61,348 nucleotides of DNA, from contig NZ_LSJI01000246.1 of NCBI RefSeq assembly GCF_001557235.1, forward strand, positions 1 to 61,348, read 5' to 3'. The DNA comes from Phenylobacterium sp. CCH9-H3. Lineage in GTDB: Bacteria; Pseudomonadota; Alphaproteobacteria; Caulobacterales; Caulobacteraceae. The position numbers were made by a program, and so were the translations under genes. This document shows, piece after piece, positions 1 to 10,866 of this stretch (the stretch's first letter is position 1; each line of letters opens with the position of its first letter). Under the pieces are notes generated by a model. The model was not told the origin of the DNA and did no database searches. It was given only the letters and a program-made list of their open reading frames with translations.

Positions 1-16
1 CCCCGAACCCCGGAAC

Positions 17-724
17 ATGAGCTCCATGCCCCAGGTCCTCGTCGTCGACGACGATCCGCACATCCGCCAGCTCCTGGTCTTCGCCCTGGAGAAGGCCGGC
101 CTGTCCGCCCGCGAGGCCGAGGACGGCGAGGCCGCGCTGGCGGCCGTGGACCAGCAGCGGCCGGACCTCGTCGTCCTGGACATCAACATGCCCAAGCTGG
201 ACGGGCTGGAGGTGTGCCGCCGCCTGCGGGCGCAGGGCGACCTGCCGATCCTGTTCCTCTCGTCCCGCGACGACGAGATCGACCGCATCCTCGGCATCGA
301 ACTGGGCGCCGACGACTATGTCGTGAAGCCCTTCAGCCCGCGCGAGGTCACCGCCCGCGTCCAGGCGATCCTGCGCCGGGCGCGCAGCGCCCCGCCGCCG
401 CCGACCGAAGCCGTCCTCAGCCAGGGCCGCCTGAAGCTCGATCCGGAGAGCTGGATCGCCCGCTGGGGCGAAGCCGAGGCGGCGCTGACCGTGACCGAGT
501 TCGGCATCCTGCGGATCCTGATGAGCGCGCCCACCCGGGTGTTCAGCCGCGACGCCATCATCGACCGCCTTCACGGACCCGGCTTCGCCATCACCGACCG
601 CACCATCGACAGCCACGTGCGCAACCTGCGGGGCAAGTTCGCGGCCCTGGGCGGCCATGACGTGGTCGAGACGCGGGCCGGCGTCGGCTATCGCCTCGGG
701 CCCTGCCTCGGCCAGCCGGCTTGA
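17..724 (+). CDS. OmpR/PhoB-family response regulator
   Basis: A 235-residue DNA-binding response regulator. The N-terminal receiver domain (about residues 5-120) has the acidic cluster VDDD, a phosphoacceptor Asp at about residue 55 in LVVLDINMPK, and the conserved Lys in VVKPFSP. The C-terminal half (about 130-230) is an OmpR-type winged helix with the typical ending GVGYRLG. It is translationally coupled to the histidine kinase that follows through a TTGA overlap, so the two should form a cognate pair. The signal is unknown. An internal ATG at position 26 is an alternative start. The family is certain, the regulon is not known. Confidence 0.93.
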   Translation: MSSMPQVLVVDDDPHIRQLLVFALEKAGLSAREAEDGEAALAAVDQQRPDLVVLDINMPKLDGLEVCRRLRAQGDLPILFLSSRDDEIDRILGIELGADDYVVKPFSPREVTARVQAILRRARSAPPPPTEAVLSQGRLKLDPESWIARWGEAEAALTVTEFGILRILMSAPTRVFSRDAIIDRLHGPGFAITDRTIDSHVRNLRGKFAALGGHDVVETRAGVGYRLGPCLGQPA

Positions 725-2280
725 TCGAGCGGCTCAAGGACCTGATCGCGCGGTGGTGGCCGGCGCTGCGGCTGCGCACCATCCTGTTCGGCGTGCTGGT
801 GTTCGCGGCCGCCATGCCCGCCATCGGCGCCATCTCGCTGCGGGTCTACGAGAACACCCTGGTCCGCCAGACCGAGGCCGAGCTGGTCGCCCAGGGCGCG
901 GCCATCGCCGCCATGGCCGCCGTGGGCTGGCCCGGCGCGCCCTCGCCGGTCCCGCGGCCGGAGAAGCCGCCGGATGGCTACTTCCGGCCCGAGTTCACCA
1001 CCATCGACCTCAGCCGCGACGCGGTCCTGCCGGAGCGTCCGCCGCCGCCGGCCGTTCGCCGGACGCCTGATCCGCAGGCCGTGGGCGTCGCCCGGGCGCT
1101 GGAGCCGGTGGTCGAGCGGACCACGCGGACCACCCTGGCCTCGGCGGTGATCCTGGATGCGCGCGGCGTCTCGCCCGACGGCGAGGACTATTCCGCGCTG
1201 CCCGAGGTCAAGGCCGCGCTCGGCGGGCGTTCCCGAACCGTCCTGCGCGAAAACGGCGACTACCGGCCGCTCTACCGTTTCGAATGGCTCAGCAAGGCCT
1301 CGGGCATCCGCCTGCACCACGCCCGGCCGATCCTGGTCGGCGACCAGGTGAAGGGCGTGGTGCTGCTATCGCGGTCGCCGCGGGCGCTCTTCCGCGGCCT
1401 GTACGAAGACCGCGGCAAGTTCGCCATCGCCGCGGGCGTGATCCTTGGCCTCCTGGTGGTGGTCTCGGGTCTGATCGCCCGGGGCGTCACGCTGCCGATC
1501 GAGAAGCTCAGCGCCGCGTCGCGCCAGGTGGCCGGGGGCGGCGGCGTGATCCCGCGCACGCCGCGGACCGCCGCCGTCGAGATCCGGGACCTCTACGAGG
1601 ACTTCCGCGCCATGGCCGAGGCGATCGATCGACGCTCCGGCTACCTGCGCGACTTCGCCGCCGCGGTCAGCCACGAGTTCAAGACCCCGCTCGCGGGCAT
1701 CACCGGCGCGGTGGAACTGCTGCAGGACCACTTCGAGACCATGTCGCCACAGGATCGGCGGCGCTTCCTCGACAACATCGCCGGCGACAGCGAGCGGCTC
1801 TCCCAGCTGGTCACGCGTCTCCTGGACCTGGCCCGCGCGGACATGGCCACGCCGGAGGCCGGAGCGTCGGTCGACCTGGCGGAGCCCGCCCGGCGCGCCG
1901 CCGACGCCGCGGGCTTCCCGGTGGAGGTGGACGTGGCGCGGACGGTTCCGGCCGTGGCGGCGCCGCTGACGACGCTGGAGAGCGTGCTGACCATCCTGTT
2001 GCAGAACGCCCGCCAGGCCGGCGCCAGGAGCGCGAAGGTCTCGGCCATGACCGAGGGTGCGGAGGTCTTTCTGACGGTCTCCGACGATGGCCCCGGCGTG
2101 CCGCACGCCGACCGCGAGCGCCTGTTCGAGCCGTTCTTCACCAGCCGGCGCGCCCAGGGCGGTACGGGGCTCGGCCTCTCCATCGCCCGCTCGCTTCTGG
2201 CCGCCAGCCACGGTCGGATCGAGCTGATGGACGGCGGTGCTGGCGCCACGTTCCGGGTGACGCTGCCGCGCGCCGACTGA
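721..2280 (+). CDS. Membrane sensor histidine kinase
   Basis: A 519-residue HisKA kinase, partner of the preceding regulator. The sequence shows a first membrane segment (about residues 18-43), a periplasmic region of about 190 residues rich in proline near residues 75-115, a second membrane segment (about 233-255), a HAMP-like linker, a dimerisation/phosphoacceptor helix with VSHEFKTPL (His318), and an ATP-binding domain with DDGPGVP, LFEPFFTS and GTGLGLSIA. The start is TTG at 721, overlapping the upstream stop (TTGA). The periplasmic region suggests an envelope or extracellular cue, but nothing in the sequence names the ligand. Confidence 0.92.
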   Translation: MIERLKDLIARWWPALRLRTILFGVLVFAAAMPAIGAISLRVYENTLVRQTEAELVAQGAAIAAMAAVGWPGAPSPVPRPEKPPDGYFRPEFTTIDLSRDAVLPERPPPPAVRRTPDPQAVGVARALEPVVERTTRTTLASAVILDARGVSPDGEDYSALPEVKAALGGRSRTVLRENGDYRPLYRFEWLSKASGIRLHHARPILVGDQVKGVVLLSRSPRALFRGLYEDRGKFAIAAGVILGLLVVVSGLIARGVTLPIEKLSAASRQVAGGGGVIPRTPRTAAVEIRDLYEDFRAMAEAIDRRSGYLRDFAAAVSHEFKTPLAGITGAVELLQDHFETMSPQDRRRFLDNIAGDSERLSQLVTRLLDLARADMATPEAGASVDLAEPARRAADAAGFPVEVDVARTVPAVAAPLTTLESVLTILLQNARQAGARSAKVSAMTEGAEVFLTVSDDGPGVPHADRERLFEPFFTSRRAQGGTGLGLSIARSLLAASHGRIELMDGGAGATFRVTLPRAD

Positions 2281-2343
2281 CCTGCACGGAATCTCCACAC
2301 CGCGGGCCGCCGCCGCTGCACGGCGGGCCAGCATCCTGCAGCC

Positions 2344-2529
2344 ATGGACGAGCCGACATCCCCCACGTCCAGCGGACGAACCCCAGCCGCTGCCCAGGCT
2401 TTATCCTGGCGGCCGGCCGACGGCGCGCGCGACCGGGTCCTGGTTCCGGATGGCGCCGATCGGCGGTCGGCCGCCTTCGTCGCCGAGGTGGCGGAGGCGC
2501 TCCAGCGCACCCACCGCCGCTGGTTCTAG
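2344..2529 (+). CDS. Small hypothetical protein (61 aa)
   Basis: A short reading frame with an N-terminal half rich in Pro, Ser and Thr and a helical C-terminus (FVAEVAEALQRTHRRWF). No family is recognised and there is no strong ribosome binding site. Its TAG stop shares the palindrome CTAG with the stop of the convergent gene at 2526-2900, the same arrangement seen at four other convergent junctions in this window (three CTAG, one TTAA). This is the main reason to take it seriously. It could still be a chance ORF. Confidence 0.35.
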   Translation: MDEPTSPTSSGRTPAAAQALSWRPADGARDRVLVPDGADRRSAAFVAEVAEALQRTHRRWF

Positions 2530-2900
2530 CTCAGGGTGACGTAGAGCTCGCTCTCGATGAGCCATTGGCCGGTGACCTTGCGCCAGACGGCGAGGTAGGT
2601 TCCGGACATCTCATGGTCGGCCCAGCGGCCGGTCCAGGCCCCATGCTCGGCCGCCCGCTGGCCGTCAGCGTCGAGAGACACCCGCTCGGTCTCGCGCACA
2701 TAGGTCTTGAACGCGGGATCGGCGAACTGGGCCGCAAAGGCGTCCACCACCGCATCGACGCCCAGGATCAGACTGCCGTCGCCGACGATCAGTTTCACGT
2801 CGGGCGTGAAGAACGGCCGCAGGCGCTGCGCCTCGTGCGTCGCGATCAGCTTGTTGGTCAGCTTCCGCCGCGCGCGGATGGCGTCTTCGGAGGTGGTCAT
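2526..2900 (-). CDS. SnoaL-like / NTF2-fold protein
   Basis: A 124-residue protein with the pattern of the SnoaL-like/DUF4440 family: an N-terminal helix ending near ATHEAQRLRPFF, a middle stretch with repeated aromatic and charged residues (GAWTGRW, GTYLAVWRKV) and a terminal beta strand WLIESELYV. Members adopt the cone-shaped NTF2 fold and act as small isomerases, hydrolases or ligand-binding proteins. The substrate cannot be deduced. It follows the hydrolase gene at 2961-3611 on the same strand, separated by a long palindrome. Confidence 0.75.
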   Translation of the reverse strand: MTTSEDAIRARRKLTNKLIATHEAQRLRPFFTPDVKLIVGDGSLILGVDAVVDAFAAQFADPAFKTYVRETERVSLDADGQRAAEHGAWTGRWADHEMSGTYLAVWRKVTGQWLIESELYVTLS

Positions 2901-2915
2901 GCGCCTCTCCCTACC

Positions 2916-2960
2916 CCTGTCATCCCGGTCTTTGGCTGCGCCAAAAACCGGTATGACAGG
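2916..2960. repeat. Long REP-like palindrome
   Basis: Two 21-base arms (2916-2936 and 2940-2960) are complementary except at two positions and are separated by a 3-base loop. The ends read CCTGTCAT...ATGACAGG. It begins directly at the stop codon of the minus-strand hydrolase and lies before the SnoaL-like gene, so it would fold in the mRNA joining them. A second element with related TCAT/ATGA termini is at 33175-33217. There is no T-tract, so it is more likely a dispersed palindromic repeat or mRNA-stability element than an intrinsic terminator. Confidence 0.75.
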
Positions 2961-3611
2961 TCAGGCCGGGTTCGCCGCCAGGCGCTTGTCCAGATAGTCG
3001 CCGACGCGGCGCTCCACGTCCGGCAGGTTCTCCATCCAGAAGTGGCTGGCGCCCTCGACCACGTCGTAGTCGATCACGATGCCCTTCTGCGTGCGCAGCT
3101 TGGAGACGACGCGCTCCACGTCGATCGGCGGCACCACGGTGTCGTTCTGGCCGTGCAGGATCAGGCCGGAGGCGGGGCAGGGGGCCAGGAACGAGAAGTC
3201 GTAGGCGTTGGTCGGCGGCGAGACCGAGATGAAGCCGTCCGTCTCGGGCCGGCGCATCAGCAGCTGCATGCCCACCCAGGCGCCGAAGGAATAGCCGGCC
3301 ACCCAGCATTGCGAGGCCGCGGGGTTGGTGGACTGCAGCCAGTCCAGGGCCGTCGCCGCATCTGCCAGTTCGCCGATCCCGCCGTCGAATTCGCCCTGGC
3401 TGCGGCCCACGCCGCGGAAGTTGAAGCGCAGGACCGAGAAGCCCCGCTTCATGAACAGGTGGAAAAGCTGCACGGCCACCGGATTGTTCATCTGGCCGCC
3501 CGCCTTGGGGTGCGGGTGCAGGATCAGAGCGACCGGCGCGGTCTCGCTCTTGCCCTGGGAGTAGCGCCCCTCGATCCGCCCGGCTGCGCCGGTCAGAACC
3601 ACCTCTGGCAT
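2961..3611 (-). CDS. Alpha/beta hydrolase (YpfH/CC-type short serine hydrolase)
   Basis: A 216-residue alpha/beta hydrolase. The oxyanion region is LILHPHPKAGG, the nucleophile elbow is GYSFGAW (Ser), and the late acid and His lie in HGQNDTVVPP and EGASHFWM. It has the compact form of bacterial proteins often annotated as alpha/beta hydrolases with no known substrate. The ATG at 3611 has an AGAGG-type ribosome binding site. It is transcribed away from the SUF operon and shares the 149-bp intergenic region that carries the SUF promoter. Confidence 0.85.
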   Translation of the reverse strand: MPEVVLTGAAGRIEGRYSQGKSETAPVALILHPHPKAGGQMNNPVAVQLFHLFMKRGFSVLRFNFRGVGRSQGEFDGGIGELADAATALDWLQSTNPAASQCWVAGYSFGAWVGMQLLMRRPETDGFISVSPPTNAYDFSFLAPCPASGLILHGQNDTVVPPIDVERVVSKLRTQKGIVIDYDVVEGASHFWMENLPDVERRVGDYLDKRLAANPA

Positions 3612-3638
3612 TCGACCCTCTTCTTTGGCGTAGAATAC

Positions 3639-3667
3639 TTGACTGTTTTAGTCGGTCTTCCTAAGTC
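3639..3667 (+). promoter_or_regulatory. Putative SUF promoter with Rrf2/IscR-like operator
   Basis: TTGACT at 3639-3644 and TAAGTC at 3662-3667 are separated by 17 bp, a good spacing for a housekeeping promoter. Overlapping the -35 box is the palindrome GACTGTTTTAGTC (3641-3653), with flanking ATACTT and GGTC. An inverted repeat of this kind placed on the -35 box ahead of an Rrf2 gene is what an autorepressing IscR-type regulator would bind. The promoter and operator are inferred from sequence only. Confidence 0.55.
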
Positions 3668-3760
3668 GCAGCCATCCGGCGCGACCCCCGCTTCGAGCGA
3701 GGCGGGGCTAATAACATAGGCCGCCCCGGATGCGCGCGAAAACTGCATCGGGTCAAATCC

Positions 3761-4189
3761 ATGCGTCTCTCCACGAAAGGCCGCTATGCCGTGATGGCGA
3801 TGGCCGACCTCGCGCGCCGCGAAAGCGACGCCTGCCGCGCCGTGGCGCTGGCCGATATCGCCGCCCGGCAGGAGATTTCGCTGAGCTATCTTGAGCAGTT
3901 GTTCGCCCGCCTGCGCCGCAAGGGCCTGGTGAAGAGCGCCCGCGGACCGGGGGGCGGCTATCGCCTCGCCCGCGACGCCTCGGCCACCAGCATCGCCGAG
4001 ATCGTCCATGCGGTGGACGAGCCCCTGCGCGCCACGCGCTGCGACAAGGCCGGGCAGGGCTGCATGATCCGCGGCGAGCGCTGCCTCACCCACGACCTCT
4101 GGGCCGACCTGGGCGACAAGATCGAAGACTACCTGGCCTCCGTGAGCCTTGCGGACGTCATCGGCGGAAGGCTGCGCCGCGCCGCATGA
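3761..4189 (+). CDS. Rrf2/IscR-family regulator of the SUF operon
   Basis: A 142-residue Rrf2 protein with the winged-helix opening MRLSTKGRYAVMAM and the wing sequence GPGGGYRLA. Three cysteines (Cys94, Cys101, Cys108) and a His three residues after the last (CLTH, His111) match the cluster-binding set of IscR. The spacing is C-x6-C-x6-C rather than the C-x5-C-x5-C of Escherichia coli. It should therefore sense Fe-S status and control the downstream genes, probably through the palindrome on the upstream promoter. The stop overlaps the next start by ATGA. The name iscR or sufR would be an assumption. Confidence 0.9.
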   Translation: MRLSTKGRYAVMAMADLARRESDACRAVALADIAARQEISLSYLEQLFARLRRKGLVKSARGPGGGYRLARDASATSIAEIVHAVDEPLRATRCDKAGQGCMIRGERCLTHDLWADLGDKIEDYLASVSLADVIGGRLRRAA

Positions 4190-5321
4190 GCCTTTACCTC
4201 GACCATAACGCCACCGCGCGCGTCCGCCCCGAGGCGATCGAGGCGGTGACCCGGACGCTGGAGGCGGTCGGCAATCCGTCGTCGGTGCATGCCGCCGGAC
4301 GGGCCGCGCGGGCTGTGATGGAGCAGGCGCGGGCCGATGTCGCCGCCCTGATCGCCGCCCCGGCCTCGACGGTCATCTTCACCAGCGGCGGGACCGAGGC
4401 CAACGCCCTGGCCATCCTGAGCGCTGTGGCGACCGGCTCGCGGCGGCTGATCGTTTCGGCCATCGAACACGACAGCGTCCTGGAGACAGCCAAGGCTTCG
4501 GACGCAGCGGTGGAATACCTGCCGGTGACCGCCAGCGGCGTGGCCGACCTCGCCTGGCTGCGCGAGCGGCTGGCGGCGTGGGACGAGGGCGACGGGCGGC
4601 CCTTCGTGGCCCTGATGCTGGCCAACAACGAGACCGGCGTGATCCAGCCGGTGTCCGAGGCGTCGGAGCTGGTCCGCGCCGCGAACGGCTGGCTGCACGT
4701 CGACGCGATCCAGGCCGCCGGCAAGATGCCGATCGACAGCCGCGCCCTGGGCGCCGACACCCTGTCGATCTCGGCGCACAAGATGGGCGGGCCGCAGGGC
4801 GTGGGCGCCCTGACCTTCGGTCCCCGCGCCACCATGGTGCGTATCCAGCACGGCGGCGGCCAGGAGCGCGGCCGGCGCGCGGGCACCGAGAATATCCCGG
4901 GAATCAGTGGCTTCGGCGCGGCGGCTAAGGTCGTGTCCGGCGTCGGGGATCCGGCCTGGCGCGACGCGGCCGCCGCCCGGCTGAAGGCGGCGGGCGCGGT
5001 GGTCCTGGGCGAGGGCGAGCCGCGCCTGGCCAACACCCTCTGCGTCGCCACGCCCGGCTGGGACGCCGACCGCCAGCTCATGGCCCTGGACCTCGCCGGC
5101 GTGATGGTCAGCGCCGGCTCGGCCTGTTCGTCGGGCAAGGTGAAGGCCAGCCACGTCCTGGTCGCCATGGGCCAGGCCGACCTGGCCCCTGCGGCGATCC
5201 GCGTCAGTGGCGGCTGGGACACGAGCGAAGCAGATTGGACCCGGTTCGCCGACGCCTGGCTGGAAGCCCACGCCCGCCACGTCGCCCGCCGCCCCACCAG
5301 CACAGTCGGGGAGGTCGCCTG

Positions 5322-5322
<1 letters not shown>
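4186..5322 (+). CDS. Cysteine desulfurase, NifS/IscS type
   Basis: A 378-residue PLP enzyme of aminotransferase class V that moves sulfur from cysteine to a persulfide. Visible are LDHNAT at the N-terminus, TSGGTEAN, the PLP lysine Lys199 in [10 protein letters not shown], and the active cysteine Cys314 in the flexible loop [10 protein letters not shown], typical of group I (NifS/IscS-like). It overlaps the regulator by ATGA and sufB by TGATG. A second, group II desulfurase (SufS) lies later in the operon, and no iscU is seen in this window, so this enzyme may serve the SUF scaffold or tRNA thiolation. Confidence 0.92.
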
Positions 5323-6787
<1,465 letters not shown>

Positions 6788-6791
<4 letters not shown>

Positions 6792-7102
6792 CGGGGCGGC
6801 CGACCTACGAGGGCGAGCAGACGGCGGTCGACGCCGAGGGCAACATGTTGCGGGAGTGGGACGGGGTCGTGCTGCTGCGCGCCCTGGCGTCCACCGCGGC
6901 GGGCAACTGCGATCCGGCGCCGACCGAGATCCCCGCCGGAACGCGGGCGACGGCGATCACGCTGCTCGACCCTGAGTCGGGCCTGTTCGACCTCGAATGC
7001 TACCTGGACGAGAGCGGCGAGACCTACGCCTTCGCCCACGGCAGCGGCGCGGACGTGCGCGTCGTCGAGAAGATCGAGGACAAGAAGGCGGTGGAGCTGT
7101 GA
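6788..7102 (+). CDS. Unknown 104-aa protein inside SUF operon
   Basis: A small acidic protein of no recognised family, overlapping sufB by ATGA and the next gene by GTGA, so it is probably co-translated with both. It has two cysteines (Cys41, Cys71), a segment [12 protein letters not shown], and a beta-rich middle ([24 protein letters not shown]). There is no signal peptide or membrane segment. The position between sufB and sufC suggests an accessory role in cluster assembly or a partner of SufB, but this is only inferred from context. Confidence 0.8.
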
Positions 7103-7503
7103 CCACCCGGACGCGCAAGCCCAGGGTTCTGACGCTGAAAGACGCGTTCGAGACCGAGTTCGCGCGTCGCGAGATGGAACGCCGCGCCCGCGAGGAGGCC
7201 GAGCGGCGACAGCAGGAGGCCGACCTGGCCAATGCCCAGGCGCTGCACGCCGCCGTCACCGCGGACGCCGGCTTCCTGGCCGGCCGGAACCTCAGCGCGG
7301 ACGTCCGCCGCTACACGGTCTCGGTGGACCACGCCAACTATCGCATCGCCGCCTACTTCGAGGGCGGCAAGGCCAGCGTCACGCTGTCCGACAAGCGCGG
7401 CGGCGCGCCGGGTTCCGGCACGCCCCGCAAACAGGAGACCGTCGAGAGCGTCGAGGACGCGCTGAAGGTCATGGCCCAGTTCCTCGCCGATGAGGCCCGC
7501 TAG
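7099..7503 (+). CDS. Unknown 134-aa coiled-coil protein inside SUF operon
   Basis: Starts with GTG at 7099 inside a GTGA overlap with the previous gene. The first 15 residues are basic, followed by a long charged helix (about residues 14-50, with AFETEFARREMERR and EEAERRQQEAD) likely to form a coiled coil. After it comes a small mixed domain (RRYTVSVDHANYRIAAYFEG). It has no cysteine, so it is unlikely to bind a cluster directly. No family is recognised. The placement immediately before sufC argues for a role with the SUF complex. Confidence 0.8.
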   Translation: MTTRTRKPRVLTLKDAFETEFARREMERRAREEAERRQQEADLANAQALHAAVTADAGFLAGRNLSADVRRYTVSVDHANYRIAAYFEGGKASVTLSDKRGGAPGSGTPRKQETVESVEDALKVMAQFLADEAR

Positions 7504-7504
7504 A

Positions 7505-8247
<743 letters not shown>

Positions 8248-8251
<4 letters not shown>

Positions 8252-9279
8252 GCGTCCTCTCCGCCATACGGACGCGGGACGCGGCCGAGCTTCCCGGCAA
8301 GCGCGACGAGGCCTGGCGCTGGACCGACCTGCGCGGCCTGATCCGCCAGGTTCCGGCGCCGTCGCCTGAGTTGGACCTGGCCTCGCTGCCGGCGGGGCCG
8401 TTCGACGCCCTCGCCGACGAGGTGCTGGTCGTCGCCAACGGCCGGGGCGCGGCCCACATCGGCGTCGAGCCCGGGGAATCCAAGGTCGTGGCCTTGCGCA
8501 TCGTCTCCCGCGGCGACGGCGCCCATGCGGCCCGCATTTCCGTGGATGTGGAGGTCGCCGGGCGGCTGACGATCCTGGAAAGCTACGAAGGCGACGCCGG
8601 CGGCTATCTCAGCCAGACGGGTCTGATGCTGAGCCTGGGCAAGGACGCGGCCGTCGAGCGCATCGTACTGGCGTCCGACGGCGCAGAAGGCGTGACGGTA
8701 AGCCAGGCCGAGGTCGATCTGGCCCCCGGCGCCAGCTTCGCGCAGAGCGTCCTGACCTCCGGCGCCCGCCGCCAGCGGCTTGAAACGGTGGTCCGTCACC
8801 CCGGCGGCCATGCGGACCTGCGCCTGGACGGCGTCTATCTGCTGGCCGACAGGCGCCACGCCGATCTCACCACGGCGGTGACCCACGAGGCCGTGGATGG
8901 GACGACCCAGCAGCTCACCAAGGGCGTGGTCCGCGACCAGGCGCGGGCGGTGTTCCAGGGCAAGATCGTGGTGGCGGAGGGCGCGGACCGCACCGACGCC
9001 CGCATGGGCCACCATGCCCTGATCCTGTCCGACCGGGCCGAGGTCGACGCCAAGCCCGAACTGGAGATCTACGCCGACGACGTCTCCTGCGCGCACGGCA
9101 ACACGGTGGGGGCCCTGGACGACGACGCCCTGTTCTACGCCCGCCAGCGGGGCATTCCCGAGGCCGAGGCCCGCGCTCTGCTGACCGAAGCCTTCATCGG
9201 CGAGGTCGTCGACCGCATCGCGCACGAGCCGGCGCGCGAGATCGTCCGCGCCTGGGTCGGCGATAGGCTGAGGGGCTGA
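8248..9279 (+). CDS. sufD: Fe-S cluster assembly protein SufD
   Basis: A 343-residue SufD, structural partner of SufB in the SufBC2D complex. The N-terminus DEAWRWTDLRGL matches the family (K/E-x-WRYTxL), and the C-terminal beta-helix end has CAHGNTVGALDDDAL followed by YARQRGIPEAEAR, which carries the conserved His. The start is TTG at 8248 within a TTGA overlap with sufC. The length is shorter than the Escherichia coli protein (about 420) but usual for alphaproteobacteria. It is followed two bases later by sufS. Confidence 0.94.
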
Positions 9280-9281
9280 GC

Positions 9282-10496
9282 ATGGCCTTCGACGCCGAAC
9301 AGGTCCGCAGCGAGTTCCCGATCCTGTCGCGCCAGGTGCACGGCAAGCCGCTGGTCTACCTCGACAGCGCCGCCTCGGCCCAGAAGCCGCGCGCGGTGAT
9401 CGAGGCGATGCGCCACGCGATGGAATACTCCTATGCGAACGTCCATCGCGGCCTGCACACCCTGGCCAACGAGACCACCGACGCCTACGAGGCGGCCCGC
9501 CGCAAGGCGGCCGCGTTCATCGGCGCCCACGAGACCGAGATCGTCTTCACCAAGGGCGGCACCGAGGCGGTGAACCTGGTGGCGGCGGGTCTGGGCGCCA
9601 CGCTGCATCCCGGCGACGAGATCGTGCTCTCGGAGATGGAGCACCACGCCAACATCGTGCCCTGGCACTTCCTGCGCGAGCACAAGGGCGTGGTCCTGAA
9701 GTTCGTGCCGGTCACGGACGACGGCGCCCTGGACCTGGAGGCCTACCAGCGCCTGCTGGGGCCCAAGACCCGTGTGGTGGCGCTGAGCCACATGTCCAAC
9801 GTCCTGGGCACCATCAACGACGCCAAGTCGCTGGCCCGCATGGCGCACGACGCCGGCGCGCTGGTCCTGTTCGACGGCTGCCAGGCCATCGTCCACAAGC
9901 CTGTAGACGTGAAGGACATCGACGCCGACTTCTACGTGTTCTCGGGCCACAAGCTGTACGGCCCCACCGGCATCGGCATCCTCTATGGCAAGGCCGAGCG
10001 CCTGGCCGCGCTCCCGCCCTACCAGGGCGGCGGCGAGATGATCGGCTCGGTGAGCCTGGACGAGATCACCTACGCCGACCCGCCACACCGCTTCGAGGCC
10101 GGCACGCCGCCGATCCTGGAGGCCATCGGCCTGGGCGCAGCCATCGACTGGCTGGCCGCTCAAGACCGCGCCGCCATCGCCGCCCATGAGCACCATCTCT
10201 ACGCCCACGTCCGGGAGCGCCTGGCGGGCGCCAACTGGCTGCGGGTCATCGGCGAAGCGCCGGGGAAGGGGGCCATCCTCTCCTTCACCGTCGACGGCGC
10301 GCACGCCCATGACGTGGCCCAGATCCTCGATCGCTATGGGGTCGCGGTCCGGGCCGGAACCCATTGCGCGGAGCCGCTGATGCGGCGCTTCGGCGTCACG
10401 TCGAGCGCGCGCGCCTCCTTCGCCCTATATAACACCGTGGAAGAGGCCGACGCCTTCGTGGACGCCTTGACCAAGACCCAGGCCTTCTTTGCGTAG
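9282..10496 (+). CDS. sufS: Cysteine desulfurase SufS
   Basis: A 404-residue group II cysteine desulfurase supplying sulfur to SufBCD. Features are YLDSAASAQKP at the N-terminus, NVHRGLHTLA, the PLP lysine Lys224 in SGHKLYGPTG, and the active cysteine Cys362 in RAGTHCAEPLM, on the short loop that defines SufS. No sufE was found in the window, so its usual activator must be elsewhere or replaced by another protein. The gene sits between sufD and the SufT-like gene in the same operon. Confidence 0.95.
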   Translation: MAFDAEQVRSEFPILSRQVHGKPLVYLDSAASAQKPRAVIEAMRHAMEYSYANVHRGLHTLANETTDAYEAARRKAAAFIGAHETEIVFTKGGTEAVNLVAAGLGATLHPGDEIVLSEMEHHANIVPWHFLREHKGVVLKFVPVTDDGALDLEAYQRLLGPKTRVVALSHMSNVLGTINDAKSLARMAHDAGALVLFDGCQAIVHKPVDVKDIDADFYVFSGHKLYGPTGIGILYGKAERLAALPPYQGGGEMIGSVSLDEITYADPPHRFEAGTPPILEAIGLGAAIDWLAAQDRAAIAAHEHHLYAHVRERLAGANWLRVIGEAPGKGAILSFTVDGAHAHDVAQILDRYGVAVRAGTHCAEPLMRRFGVTSSARASFALYNTVEEADAFVDALTKTQAFFA

Positions 10497-10497
10497 C

Positions 10498-10866
10498 ATG
10501 ACACCCATGGACGACGCCGCACCCATCGAGAGCAAGTCGCCGCCCCTCAGCCAGGCGGAGCTCGACGTGCTGACCGACCAGCTCATCGAGAAGCTGAAGA
10601 CGGTGTTCGACCCGGAGATCCCGGTCGACATCTACGAGCTGGGCCTGGTGTACAAGGTCGATGTCTCCGATGACAAAGACGTCGCCATCGACATGACCCT
10701 GACGGCGCCGGGTTGCCCGGTGGCCGGCGAGATGCCGGGCTGGGTTGAGGATGCGGTGCGGGAGATTCCCGAGATCCGCTCCGTGAAGGTGGACCTGGTG
10801 TTCGACCCGCCGTGGGACCCCTCGCGCATGAGCGACGAGGCCAAGCTAGCCCTGAACATGTTCTGA
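10498..10866 (+). CDS. sufT: SufT-like MIP18/DUF59 Fe-S maturation protein
   Basis: A protein of 122 residues with the MIP18/DUF59 domain: FDPEIPVDIYELGLVY, DMTLTAPGCPVAGEMPG with the conserved Cys, and the ending VFDPPWDPSRMSDEAK. SufT proteins help insert or repair clusters in target proteins. The start is placed at ATG 10498, immediately after the sufS stop; ATG 10507 is possible. The stop overlaps the next gene as TGATG. The family assignment is firm, the symbol follows common usage. Confidence 0.88.
   Translation: MTPMDDAAPIESKSPPLSQAELDVLTDQLIEKLKTVFDPEIPVDIYELGLVYKVDVSDDKDVAIDMTLTAPGCPVAGEMPGWVEDAVREIPEIRSVKVDLVFDPPWDPSRMSDEAKLALNMF

Noticed and set aside
1284..3719. An 811-codon plus-strand frame across the histidine kinase and following genes
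   Set aside because: It crosses several genes with clear family motifs in other frames and on the other strand, and its own translation is Arg/Pro/Gly-rich with no domain.
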